Shown here piece after piece: positions 11,701 to 22,032 of a stretch of DNA of 64,000 nt. The notes beneath the pieces were generated by a model. It searched no databases. It saw only the letters and a program-made list of their open reading frames with translations, and was not told the origin of the DNA. Both the position numbers and the translations under genes were made by a program. The first letter of the stretch is position 1, and each line of letters starts with the position of its first letter. Source of the DNA: Bugulina stolonifera (Eukaryota; Bryozoa; Gymnolaemata; Cheilostomatida; Bugulidae); contig OW285187.1 in assembly GCA_935421135.1 (NCBI GenBank), forward strand, positions 19,282,429-19,346,428. The letters are read 5' to 3'.

Positions 11701-13934
11701 TAATACTTTATAGTCTCTGGTGTATATCCCATCTCCCATCCTCTTGGCAATCCTAATATACAAGCAAGCCATTCATGTCATGTTATTTGTATAATTTATG
11801 ACAGTTTCCTAACATAAAACATCACAGCTCACCGTATGTATTTATATTACATGATTGTATTGTATATTAGCAGTAGACAACTACATGTACACTGGAAAAT
11901 AGACTAACCTAATGCTGTGCTGTGCCCACTCTGAACTGGTTCCCCTGTAACTGGGTTCATCCACGTAGTAACTTTATCATAGTCACTGCAACGTTAAATA
12001 TCAACTATGAAATGGAAAGAATTAGCTGTACCATAGTAATATGTACATATATAAATATAATTATGACAGTTTACGATGTCTAGCTCAGTATATTATTGGA
12101 CCTTCTTTGAGACTGATTTACTGTGTTAACTACGTTTCCCTTCATTACATCTAGAACTAACTGTCAACATATTCACACCTCCTCTATACATTCTGTGATA
12201 TTTACGTATTCTAAGGTATTAGGTGTAGTCTGAACAATCAGTAAGTAAGTTCTAGTTTAGGCATATCAAAACAGATTGCACCAGTTTCAAACTACATGTA
12301 GATGTACGCATCAAATCAATAGATGTATTTGATTTGGATGCTATTCCGTGCTGCTATTTTATCATGAGGCCTACTGGGAAATATATTTTCGAATATACAT
12401 GTACAATATAACCAAGTTTTATTGTGAGCCGGTCTATCAAAATTTAGAAGAAAGCCCACCTCTTTAGGGCGAAGTCGTGAAGAAGAGGGCCACCTATACA
12501 TAACAGAATATGCAAAAATAATCTGGCAGTGAGTTAAGTCATGTGGAGATAGCTGTCCTTAGAATAAGCTCTAGCAATACATACCTTAGCCAACTACATG
12601 TATTACAGTATATTAGTAATGGAAACCAAGTTTTGGGGCGAGTGGGTATTTGTTAGTGCTGGGCGATTTTGATTTATACTTGCATTCAGTTTTTTGCTGA
12701 TTGTTCAACAAAATCTGTCTTCTACCCCTCGGTTTAATTTAAGTCGGGAAAAACCCAAATCGAATCGAAAATTAAATACTCAATTTTGAGAGTTGTCACA
12801 CTCTGATTTTAAACTGCAATGGTGGCCATTTTTAATTTTCTTTGATAAATCACAATTGTTAAATACTAATTATTTACAATAATATACCTGTATAGCTACT
12901 AGAATTGAGTGAAACTAACTTAAGTCATCACTGGGTGACAATCATGGCTGCAGCCAAGTCTGAATTCCAAAGATGACATCAAATTATACATGTAGAGATT
13001 GAAAAATGCATAACATGAATTCACGTGTTTACAATCCCAGCCATTACAGGAAATGGCCACCATTTTTATTTCGTTTGATAATTAATTATTAATTATTTAT
13101 AACAACATGCAAGTATGAATACTAAAATTGAGTGAAAACTGCCGTAAGTCATCACTGAGTGACCATGATCGCTGCAGCTAAGTCTGTATTCCTAGGATGA
13201 CATCCAATTATGAGGATTGAAAGAAGCATAAAAATGGTGGCCACTTTCATTTTGTTTAATAATTTACAATTATTAAATATGAATCATTTATAATAATAGC
13301 AATCATAACTGCTAGAATTGAGTGAAACTCCGATAAATCATAACTGGGTGACAATCATGGCTGCAGCTAAGTCTGTATTCCAAGATGACATCGAATTATA
13401 GAGATAGAAAGAAGTATAGCATGAATTCACGTGTTCGCAACACTAACCATTATCGGTTTGACGTTTAAAACCGAATCGTACTAAACCACTGCATTCGGTT
13501 CCGGCTTGCATTTTAAACTTTTGAGGTTTTTGAACCGAAAGACAAATAAACTGAAAAACTTAATGATACCGAAACAATGTGCAGCTCTAGTATTCGTGCA
13601 AAAGCCTTGCCATACTGCCGAGGTTGCAGTCAGTCCTGAGAATCATTTACATATATCAATTGCACACAAAATATATAATTAGGTGATAGGTACAATCCAT
13701 GCAAGATTGATTTAACATTCAATTATTTAAATGTGTAGTGTCACAACATTTATATCATACTGCCAAAGCATGTACATTGTATAGATATTATATTAATTAT
13801 CAAGCCACTAACAAAGAATGTAGAATTTAATGTACTTACTTGATAAAGAAAACTCTACCATCTGAAGTTATAGCATAGTCCCAGCCATATGGCACCTCTA
13901 GGTTCACCAGCACACCATAAACATCAGCCGCCAT
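2719..13934 (-). CDS. WW-WW-PH domain protein, PLEKHA5/7-like
   Basis: Thirteen exons: 13934-13840, 11985-11909, 11752-11695, 10390-10322, 9141-9013, 7267-7185, 6764-6677, 4773-4534, 4109-3996, 3602-3470, 3293-3215, 3125-2929, 2877-2719. Summed length is 1521 nt (506 aa) with every phase consistent. Start ATG is in the context AAATATGGCGGC. Exons 1-2 encode WW1 (PYGWDYAITSDGRVFFIN, then TTWMNPVTGEP) and exons 3-4 WW2 (LPRGWEMGYTPETIKYYIN, TTFTNPVTGK). Exons 10-12 encode a PH domain (MKGWLYKFESSAAGVRKWKH, RYFVLQDFCLYAYK, ILLPSYKI, FGFKAEHENMKTHYF, NSWVAAL). The order WW-WW-basic linker-PH is that of vertebrate PLEKHA5/7, membrane-phosphoinositide and junction/cytoskeleton adaptors. The long C-terminal coiled-coil tail of vertebrate members is absent: only about 54 residues follow the PH domain. 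Exon 7 needs a weak donor (GTGACT) and otherwise ends in a stop; exons 6-7 can be skipped in frame. Domain calls are firm, the exact middle exons less so. Confidence 0.8.
5158..5838. repeat. 21-bp minisatellite, ~32 copies
   Basis: Nearly perfect tandem copies of CACTGGCATTCTGCTCACACA. One copy near 5241-5259 has lost a CA dinucleotide (19 bp). It sits in the intron between exons 7 and 8 of the WW-PH gene. Because the period is a multiple of three, long repetitive ORFs appear on the minus strand (MPVCVSR and CEQNASV repeats). They have no start context, cross exon borders and are not genes. Confidence 0.95.
5965..6103 (-). repeat. inverted duplication, left copy
   Basis: The reverse complement of this block matches 8761-8920: GGTAACTAATGTAAACAAACGG, then CATCATGGCCGCC, GTGGCATCA, GTTCCTGCTCTA and CTCTATGG(T)-type blocks in the same order with indels. 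It lies within an intron of the WW-PH gene. Each copy contains ATGGCCGCC, which looks like a start codon in good context. The minus-strand reading frame from 6062 stays open, but no continuation was found. Confidence 0.55.
8761..8920 (+). repeat. inverted duplication, right copy
   Basis: Partner of 5965-6103 in opposite orientation, 2.7 kb away in a neighbouring intron of the same gene. It starts GGTAACTAATGTAAACAAAC and includes CATCATGGCCGCC and AAGTTCCTGCTCTATGG. The 84-codon plus-strand ORF across it is not supported as a gene. Confidence 0.55.
9627..9657. repeat. perfect 15-bp palindrome
   Basis: ATAATAGTAGTAGCA, one C, then its exact reverse complement. It is intronic and a simple-sequence palindrome with cruciform potential only. 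Confidence 0.8.
9825..9960 (+). repeat. dispersed repeat, copy 1 (CGTTAAATTAAAATC family)
   Basis: CGTTAAATTAAAATCT..., AAATCTCGTTATGCCCTT, CCCATTTTTACCAAAATTGTTAT and ACACCCAGT occur in the same order at 17598-17710. It is an old interspersed repeat in a WW-PH gene intron with no coding content. Confidence 0.5.
12654..13589. mobile_element. hAT-like non-autonomous element, copy 1
   Basis: Begins TAGTGCTGGGCGATT and ends CAGCTCTA, the partly decayed complement of the start. It is flanked by 8-bp repeats GTATTTGT (12646-12653) and GTATTCGT (13590-13597), which differ at one base, as expected for an old hAT-type target duplication. The interior has three tandem copies of a roughly 200-bp unit containing GGCCA, GAATTGAGTGAAACT, GGCTGCAGC and CATGAATTCACGTGTT. 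No transposase is present. It lies in intron 1 of the WW-PH gene and is homologous to 61312-62045. Confidence 0.75.
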
Positions 13935-14436
13935 ATTTAACGTATATTTATACACTGTATGCAATCAAATGTAAAAAACCTGTTACTCGATTAATTCCTT
14001 CAAAAATGATTCAAATACAGAGTTGTGTGGAGTGGTCTTTATAACTTGATCACTAGCCTATATTGTTGGAATAATTTTACAAAACAATTATTGTAAAGGA
14101 AACCCCTTCCTATGTTTATATTCACAATCTAGCCATTGAATCATTGGTTGTTTCAGGGGACTCCGTGGTTCTAAGGATACGGCCTTTAATAAATCTATCC
14201 TACAGAAAGCCGTTAGTGAAAACATTTGATCTACGATGTTGAAACTTGGTCGCCACTCCAGTGTAGTAGTTGTGATCTTCACCGATAATTACATTTTAAT
14301 CTATGATAAAATATCCAATATTTCAGAAATTTTAGCCTGTAGTATTTTCTAATCATTACCTAATTGGTTACAGATTATTCATAGATTCTAGGTAAATAAT
14401 AAAAATAAGTGTAAAGGTAGAAACAGACTAGCGAAT

Positions 14437-14780
14437 ATTTTCGCCGCAATGGTGCCAAGCGTTGTCAGCATGACGACTTTCTTCCCACAAGACAATGCGC
14501 ACTAGCGATATTTCCTTCATAAAAGCAATCCCCAGTGCGTGTGCCAAGGCAAAAAATATCTTTATATGTCTCAATGCACATCTCCGCTTGCCGTAACTAT
14601 GCATACATCACATCATCATAACAGCAACTCAATTTGGGATTTTTGTTCACAGGCCAAAGTGCGGAATGGAGTTGGTAAAAATTTTGCTAGCCAACCAGAA
14701 ACCAGCGTCACTGAGTGCCAACCGGAAAGTATAAAACATGCTCAATTTTGTGATGCCTTTTCGCTTCACCGTCATTTACC
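14437..14780 (+). repeat. dispersed repeat shared with 57560-57920
   Basis: Long stepwise match to 57560-57920: CGCCGCA, ACTAGCGATATTTCCTTCA, GTGTGCCAAGGCA, AGGATTTTTGTTTACAG-like, GTGTGGAATGGAGT and GCTCAATTTTGTGA blocks in the same order. Its end, GCTCAATTTTGTGATGCC, recurs in inverted orientation at 15520-15560. This suggests the terminal part of a larger element that now surrounds the GIY-YIG fragment. Confidence 0.6.
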
Positions 14781-14945
14781 AAGCTACAGTATCAGCACCC
14801 AATGCCAACATACCAGCCATTAGAAGGTAATTGTTTAGCACCTAGCATAATTTACCAAGCTACAGTATCAGCACCCAATGCCAACATACCAGCCATTAGA
14901 AGGTAATTGTTTAGCACCTAGCATAATTTACCAAGCTACAGTATC
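14781..14945 (+). repeat. 76-bp tandem duplication
   Basis: A 76-bp unit starting AAGCTACAGTATCAGCACCC begins at 14781, 14857 and 14933 (third copy partial). It immediately precedes and overlaps the start of the GIY-YIG coding remnant, so the duplication involves the element's own coding sequence. Confidence 0.85.
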
Positions 14946-15292
14946 AGCACCCAATGCCAACATACCAGACCAAACTTACATAGGACTGACAGAAAACACT
15001 TTCAAGAAGCGCATGTACAACCACAAATCTTCATTTAATAATGAAAACCAAAGGGCTAGCACAGAGCTAAGTAAATACATCTGGGAACTGAAGGAACAGC
15101 AATTAAACTTCAAAATCAGGTGGAAAATAATAACGCATGCACAGGCCTATAACAACTCTTCCAAAAATTGCCACCTATGCGTGACTGAGAAATATTTTAT
15201 TTTTCATGGCCACACTAAATAAACGAAACGAGCTCATATCCACGTGCAGACACTCTAGAAAACACATGCTCAACTATGGAATCACTTGATAC
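14905..15292 (+). pseudogene. GIY-YIG endonuclease remnant (Penelope-like element)
   Basis: The translation reads SIIYQATVSAPNANIPDQTY, then IGLTENTFKKRMYNHKSSF, STELSKYIWELKEQ, then CHLCVTEKYFIF. This is the GIY-YIG domain (IYQ...YIGLTE...KKR.YNHKSSF...E) found at the C-terminus of Penelope-like reverse transcriptases. After FHGHTK a stop occurs, but the neighbouring frame continues LNKRNELISTCRH, the expected end of such proteins, so a frameshift near 15205-15225 breaks it. No reverse transcriptase precedes it. It is a dead 3' fragment, with a 76-bp tandem duplication at its front. Confidence 0.7.
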
Positions 15293-15629
15293 AGCAAGAT
15301 TAGTCATAATCTCTTTAGCTACATGTATATAGCAGTAAGTCAAACAATCGCTACATATAAAACACCATAACCATGTCCTTGTCCATTAGTAGTTAATTAT
15401 GTCGCTTTTGTCTGATGATTGCTATATATTTCATTCTAGTATATAGCATGAAACTAATAGTAATAAAAGAGATAAAACGGTGAGATTCTACCAAATACAT
15501 GTACATATATATACATGTAAATGACAGTGAAGCGAAAAAGCATCACAAAATTGAGCAGAAATGTTCTGTTCACCCAAGATCAAGCATGTTTAATATTTTC
15601 CGCTCGGCACATGTACATCTAGCCATTTT

Positions 15630-15685
15630 AGCGATTTTACATGTAGATGTAGATCTGTACATCTACATCTACATGTAAAATCGCT
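15630..15685. repeat. 25-bp perfect inverted repeat, 6-nt loop
   Basis: AGCGATTTTACATGTAGATG... at 15630-15654 is exactly complemented at 15661-15685, with loop CTGTAC. It could form a strong hairpin in RNA or a cruciform. There is no gene context. Confidence 0.9.
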
Positions 15686-17111
15686 AGTTTGTTTCAGCCT
15701 TAAAACAGTGAGAGGCTTTGTTTTCATTGGCACCAACAGTGCTAACGACGAGAAAACAACTGAGCATGTGTTCCAAATTACGAAACCAGCTGTGATCATT
15801 AGGAATGCTGACACTTTTACTGCAGCTAAAGTTTTTATTGTTGGATCACACGTTGCTAGTGCAGCTTAATCAACTTTAAACATGCTAGCTGTTTGTCACA
15901 TGGGTAAACATTGCAAATGGTTCTGCACGGATTCTACGTCAGTGCATACAATTGCAAGCGTTTTTTGGAGGTAGACATGTTTTAGAAGTCATTTCTTGAA
16001 CTTTAACAAATACTCAAATTGAAGCTGAATACCATTCTATAGATTGTGAATGTTAACATTGTAAAGTGGTCGGTCCTTTCCTCCTTCGTCTTGCGCTTTT
16101 TGACGATTCCAACATTTCTATTAGTTACCAGACTTCAGGCAGTATCAGATTTCAGATTTAGATTTATCAGCTTAGACTTTCCAAAGTGGTAAGCGAGGCA
16201 ATGTAGTTTATTGGTTGTCCCATGTGTCCCAGACCATCTTTATCAAAAATTAATGAGCCACGAAGAAAAATGACAATGCCTAGTTCCTAAAAAAAGGAGC
16301 TTCAGTGGATAAAGGCTACTCTCCAGTAGATTAGCAAGAAAGTCAATGGGCTTCTTGGCTCCTAAGAAAATCTAAACCGACTTTTGATGTTAGAAACCAA
16401 GCGCAATGACCTAAGTTGTCTTTGTCCGAGCATGATGTGTTTTAACTGTGGGGCCCATACAACACACTCATCTCGACTAACTGCAGGCTACCTCTAAGTA
16501 CAGGCCTAATGTATCTTTTCTCATCGGCATCTCTAGACGACTTGCTAACATGCTCAACAGTTGTCTAGTACATGCTCCACTGTTGTTTAGTCCTTACAAA
16601 GGATGTCCCTTTCTCTCTTAAGACTAAGTGGTAGCCTGTGACGGTTAAAAAGTCGCTTTCCATCTGCCTAATGCTCTAAAAGCCTACACTGTGAATTGAT
16701 TGCTTTTGGTAGGCCAAATAAAATAAGATTATGGGGAAAGGGTAGTAATGAAAGAAGAAATGACAGGTGAAAAAGTGGAACGTTTAGAATTAGTAATAAC
16801 TAATAATAACTATCAAATCATATCATATGTAATAAATAATGGAGCAAAACGAGCAAGACGCATTCTCATTTTGATAGTTTTTATATTTTATTCCTAATGG
16901 CTAATGCTAAAAAATATTTCAATGCTTGTCCAAGAATGACTAGGATGCTTGGACAAAGCATCGACATACAAATATTAGTGAATAAAATCAAACCTGTGCA
17001 CTCCACCAACGCAAACTGAACCACCTTACACCTTTTGTAATATAGTAACTTATTCGCACTTTATTATCATTTAATATTTATATCTACTACTGTACACTGG
17101 GTTTATTAGCG

Positions 17112-17648
17112 CGATTTTAATTTAACGTTTTAACGAGTGAAACCACTGCTGATTTGATAGCGTAATAGTAGAGTGCTCGACTGTCATTCCAGTGGACATG
17201 GGTTCAAAACCCACTAAAACACTATTTTTTTTTCTTTTTCTCCATTTGTTAGCTACCATAAGACTAGCATTAGCTAAGCTATACAATACTAATCTCATCT
17301 GTAACTGTAAGATAGGATTACTGCAAGTGCAATTCTATCTTCAACTATAGGGAATGCCTTAAGATTGCATGCACAGTGTAAAGGACTACATGTAAAGGAC
17401 TACAATGGTACATCATGGCCATGCCAAACAGAGAAGCACTTTTTGCAGCATACAACATTAACTTCATAAATTTGAAGTTTACTATTTCCAGATTACCATA
17501 CTATACAACAATACAATAAGTTATAATAATGTTTTGTACTTTTGTACCATCACATTTTGTATCACCATGTTTTACCACAACTCTGTACTTTTGTAGCCGT
17601 TAAATTAAAATCGATTTTTGGTGGGGTTCGTTAAATTAAAATCGCGTT
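17112..17648. mobile_element. possible element with 18-bp terminal inverted repeats
   Basis: CGCGATTTTAATTTAACG near 17112 is matched by its exact complement CGTTAAATTAAAATCGCG ending near 17648. Inside, at 17150-17228, is a tRNA-like unit. The right end belongs to the same dispersed repeat as 9825-9960. No coding sequence and no clear target duplication. Confidence 0.4.
17150..17228 (+). other. tRNA-like unit / SINE head
   Basis: TAGCGTAATAG fits the Pol III A box (TRGYNNARNNG) and GGTTCAAAACC is a near B box, with normal tRNA spacing, followed by a T-run terminator. The acceptor and anticodon stems do not pair well, so this is a tRNA-derived repeat or tRNA pseudogene rather than a working tRNA. 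Confidence 0.45.
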
Positions 17649-18407
17649 ATGCCCTTCTCCAGCCCATTTTTACCAAATTCGTTATCTGTTAAAACCCAGT
17701 GTACAGTAGAGTAACAGTAGACTGCACTTAGTCTTATACCACACTGACCAACTAGGACGCATAATGAGTCCACAGACGCATTTTAGAGAAACAATTGCTA
17801 GTTGGACGCATGATGCATATTGACTCATTTTGTGGAAGCTGGACGCATATATACTCATTTTGTGGAAGCTGGACTCTTTTATTTGTTACAGTGAGCTGTG
17901 CTTTTAATCCAGTCAATAAATAGCCTATTTGGTTTAGTTTAGGCCTCTAAGCATTGTTTAAATTTCAAGAGAGTAACTTTTTGTCATCTTTTATGTCTCA
18001 AACATTTTAGTAGACTTCATTCAGCTAAATATTATATGAAAGCTGGTCTGACAATGTAATAGAATACAATATGTAGATAGAAATTCAGGATCCTTTTCAT
18101 CAATCTAGTCAAATTAGGCCTGGTAGTTCAGCTAAAGCTGACAATGATAAATAAAATACTATAATCATAATGCATCTCACTATTTAACTTACATCAACTT
18201 ACATCAATGACGACATTACGCTAGACCGCCTAGGGGCGGAAGGGGCATGCCTCAATTTTTGTACATAAATTATCATAAGGACATTGTTCCATATACCATC
18301 TCATGGGTAAGATATTTGGTTTCAGAGTGGGTACAAGTGGGTACCCATGTAGTATTTTAGTATTAGTTGTGTTTTTCTTCTGCTAATGTTTATTCTTTTT
18401 TGAGGTC

Positions 18408-21080
18408 TCATATTGTGCGGGGTAGAAAGCTGTTATGGAAACAGTTCCCAGTGGCTCCAATAGACCGCGGTTCGTTTCTACACTGTGATCTAGTCTGAAC
18501 TGTTGTCTGAGGTTGTTCCATGATTCCATCATATGATGCACAGAGAGCAGGATGGGCTTCTTCTCTTGACAGTATATCTAGCAAAAGCTTTACTCGAGAG
18601 TTCCTGCGTCGGATGTCCAGCTGTTGGAGTTGAAGTTTCTCTTTGGCCTCTGTGACATCTCTCCTTCCTTTGATGCCACAGATCATTCTCACACCTTGGT
18701 TTTGCACCATATCTAGTGCCTCAATCTCTTTACTTGTAGAGGGATCCCATGCGCAGGAAGCATATTCTAGGTGAGGAAGGCAGAGAGATCTGTATGCTAT
18801 TAACCTAGCTCGCTCAGGTGCCCAGTAGAGGGCTCTCCTGATCATCCCAACTTGCTTTCTGTCTTTGCAGATTTTATCAGCTATATGGTTGGTGAACTTC
18901 AAGTCTGACTACAGTATCACTCCCAGGTATTTGCAGTAATCTGTGTGTTCCAGCACTAGATTATTCATAGTATACTCAGGGACTGCTCTTTGGGGCTGGA
19001 AGGCAATGATCTTACACTTTTTGGCATTGAAGCACGTTCCCCATGTTTTAGCCCAGGTGTTCAGTGACTCAAGATTGGTTTGAAATCTTCTCTCATCGGT
19101 TGTGTTGTTTATATCTTGGTACATAAGGGTATCATCAGCAAAGAGGCCAACAGAGCAATCAACATGGCTGGGGAGGTCATTAATATACACCAGAAACAAC
19201 ACAGGGCCCAGCACCGAGCCCTGCGGAACTCCTGATGTCACTGGCAGTGAGCCAGATCTCACACCATCCAGCACCACAGTTTGTGATCTGTTGCATAAGA
19301 AATCATGTATCCAGTCCAGCAGGTAACTTTCCATACCAGGAATCTCTGACAGTTTTTGCATTAGTAGTGTGTGTGGCACACGATCAAAAGCTTTTGACAG
19401 GTCCAAAACTGCGGCATGCACACTAGACTTTTTGTCAGTCGCCCCCATGATCTCATGCAGGGTGACACATATCTGAGTTTCACATGAGAGCCCTTTTCTG
19501 AATCCATGTTGTCTTTTATGGAGCCAAATGTCCATCTTCTCCAGAAGATTTCTGAGTACAACATGTTCGAGCAGTTAGCAGGGGATGCTTATCAGAGAGA
19601 TTGGTCGATAGTTGTTGGCGTTTTGTTTACTCCCACTTTTATGGATGGGCGTAACGTTGGCAGTTTTCCATTCAGTTGGCAGTTTGCCATGTTCGAGGGA
19701 TTTGTTGAAGATGAGGGATAAGCAACCTGCAGTCTGCTCTATACCTAGTTTGAGGTCTTCCTTCTTCAAACCATCTGGACCTGGGGCTTTACCAGACTTG
19801 AGGCCCTTTAGAAGCTTTATCACACCATTCACTTCTATTTCTCCACAGCTAGGATTATGTGCTGATGTATTTTGACTGCGGAGGGTATGTGTTTTGTTAA
19901 ACTGGTTGTGGAAGTGAGTGTTCAAGATTTCAGAACATGATGCAGGGTCATCGGTGATGACACCATCTGAGCTGAGCAGTGAGATGCATTGTTTTGGTTT
20001 TTGCCCATTGAGATGTTTGTAGAATGGCTTGCTGTTACCCTCAAGCAGGGGCCTGCACAAGCGGCTTTCCACATAAGTCTTCTTTGCTTTGTTGAAGTAT
20101 TTCTTAGCTTCTCTCCTCTTGCTCTTGTAAAGGATCTCACTGGTTTTATCACTTCTCTTCTTCTTCCAGTTGTTGTAGAGTTGTCTCTCCTTAGCAGCCA
20201 GCTTGCGACATTTTCTGTCAAACCAAACTGGTTCATCATATGGCCTTGGGCTCACAACTGTAGTTGGTACACACTCATTGATGGACTTTTTTATGCCTAG
20301 TGAGAAGTGCTTCCACATCACATCAACATTGTCAATATCTGCCAAGTCATGTTTCAGTCTCCACATCATGTCATTGAATTTGTCTACATCAGCTTTGTGG
20401 TATAGTTTCACTGTGTGTTGTGCTTTTTTTAATGTCTGTAGATTGGCATCTATAGTTGCTTGGATAATAGAGTGGTCACTAAGTCCAGGGTATATGATTT
20501 CTATATCATGCATCATCTGAGAATTGTTGGTGCACAATACGTCTAGAGTGTTTCCCTGTATGTGGGTTGGTTCCATCACCAGTTGGATCATGTCAAACTG
20601 GTTGAGAAGGGCCAGGAAACTCTGTTTTAGCTTGTGTTCCTGTGTGTGTGGGTTGACTGTACTATTTTGCCAGTCTATACCTGGTAGGTTCATGTCACCT
20701 ACCAAAACTATGTGGTCCGTGGGATATTTCATGCATATCTCTTCTAGGGCATTTGAGAGGGTATTAAAACATCTGCTGTGTTAGGGTCTGTAGTAACAGC
20801 CAATAATTATTTTCTTCTTCACACGGACAAAGATGAGTTCAGTATTATCAGGATTATTGAAGGCTAACTCGGTAGTTAGGAGTTTTTGATCAACTGCAAT
20901 GAGGACTCCACCTCCATAAATGTTCCTGTCTTTGCAGTAGATTATTTTTGAGTTGTAGTCAAATATCTGATGATCTTTGATAGTGTCATCAATGTGGGTT
21001 TCTGTGATACACACAATGTTTGCTCTATATGTTACAGAAGAGAGTCCAATAGTTTTGCCCTTTAGAGATCTGGTATTCAT
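18408..21080 (-). pseudogene. non-LTR retrotransposon ORF2 (endonuclease + reverse transcriptase)
   Basis: One continuous minus-strand frame begins at MNTRSLKGKTIG. It has endonuclease motifs (ITETH, YGGGVLIAV, GCYYRP, LVGDMNLPGIDW, LSDHSII) and then reverse-transcriptase motifs (SGKAPGPDGL, TPIHKSG, NNYRPISLISI, QHGFRKGLSCETQ, AVLDLSKAFDRVPH, SGVPQGSVLGPVLFLVYIND, LFADDT, YLGVIL). A C-terminal region follows (YRSLCLPHLEYASCAWDP, ending NSFLPRTI). It is interrupted by three in-frame stops at about 20781-20783, 19572-19574 and 18903-18905, with no frameshift. Endonuclease type and RT style fit the CR1/L2/jockey group of LINEs. It is inactive as it stands. Confidence 0.85.
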
Positions 21081-21110
21081 GTGTTGAATGGAGTCTTTTT
21101 TCAGTTACAG

Positions 21111-21410
21111 TTACAGGGTGCTGTGCTGCTGCCGGGTCCTCCTGTCGACCGGCAGGAATTCCCAGTCTCCCGACGCCTTACTTTGAATCTTCATGTTCCT
21201 GATACGGTATTGTGTAGGTATCTCATCCTTTTCTTTCATTAGTTTAATTTGTTGTCTCAGTTTATACTGCTGGTCACGCACTGCCTTACTCTCATCCAGC
21301 TTGCAGTAGATCTCCTTTGGTTTGAGCTTGGTATTAGCCCTTTTCACAAAAGCCCATTTACTTTCTTCATAAGCAAATTCTAGTTTGATGGGACCAGGTT
21401 TGTTTCCCAA
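21111..21410 (-). pseudogene. non-LTR retrotransposon ORF1, C-terminal part
   Basis: About 100 codons, in the same frame as ORF2 and separated from it by two TAA codons. It reads GPIKLEFAYEESKWAFVKRA, then KLKPKEIYCKLDESKAVRDQ and a basic region ending EFLPVDRRTRQQ. Spacing and character (PIKLEF...WAFVKRA...LKPKEIY...) resemble the nucleic-acid-binding C-terminal part of LINE ORF1 proteins. No clear ATG; the element is probably truncated at its 5' end near 21430. Confidence 0.55.
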
Positions 21411-22032
21411 ACTAGAGGAATTTGATACAAGAGTACAGAAAATTTTTTACCATGTCATTTGTACAGACATTTTTCAGCAAGAATCCTAAAATATTTTCCT
21501 TGAACATGTTGGACTTATTTTTATATTTTTTCGACTCATTTTGATTTTAATTTTTACAAATTTTGGTTGGTCACCCTGCTTATACTCATACTCGATACTG
21601 TCCTGATAATCATGTTATCATGATTGTGACAAACATTACTACTATAATATTAGCAATAACCAGCTTTATAAAGACGGTATAAGTGCTGTCTAGATGTAGT
21701 AATACAATATAGACATAGTCGCATTTATTTATTATCACGATTATGAGATCAGATTTATTATTTTTACAACATAAAATCAAACTTGGCTAAAGTAGAACAC
21801 GATCATGCGCATACAGTACTTCCACTGTTCCTAGCGACAATAAGTTAGCCTTCGTTCCGTTGCCTACCAAGGATGATAATTACTTTAAAGGACAATGTTA
21901 CTATTATTTTGGTCCACCTGCTATAGCAAGTCGCAAGTCGGTCTTTTCGTGCGAGCACCATTTTTATTAAAGAAGATACCCATTCATTGGTTTCAAGGGC
22001 TTGGGTGGATTGAAAATCCGCAATCTTCAATA

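Larger units (their letters stand above)
13935..18407. other. intergenic region with old repeats
   Basis: The spacer between the WW-PH gene start and the non-LTR element contains: a dispersed repeat (14437-14780), a GIY-YIG fragment (14905-15292), a hairpin (15630-15685) and a terminal-repeat element with a tRNA-like unit (17112-17648). A short imperfect tandem repeat at 17720-17880 has GGACGCAT and TGACTCATTTTGTGGAAGCT units. Between 15700 and 17100 I see nothing recognisable; decayed mobile DNA is likely. No host gene is supported here. Confidence 0.5.
18300..21430 (-). mobile_element. non-LTR retrotransposon, 5'-truncated
   Basis: Envelope for the ORF1 and ORF2 remnants plus a short 3' tail containing AATAAAC at about 18385. 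Boundaries are estimated. It lies 0.6 kb upstream of the importin gene in opposite orientation. Confidence 0.75.

Noticed and set aside
14088..14282. 64-codon minus-strand ORF just upstream of the WW-PH start
   Set aside because: No start context, family match or splice link to the gene.
19102..20784. Several plus-strand ORFs of 63-105 codons
   Set aside because: Shadows of the minus-strand reverse transcriptase frame.
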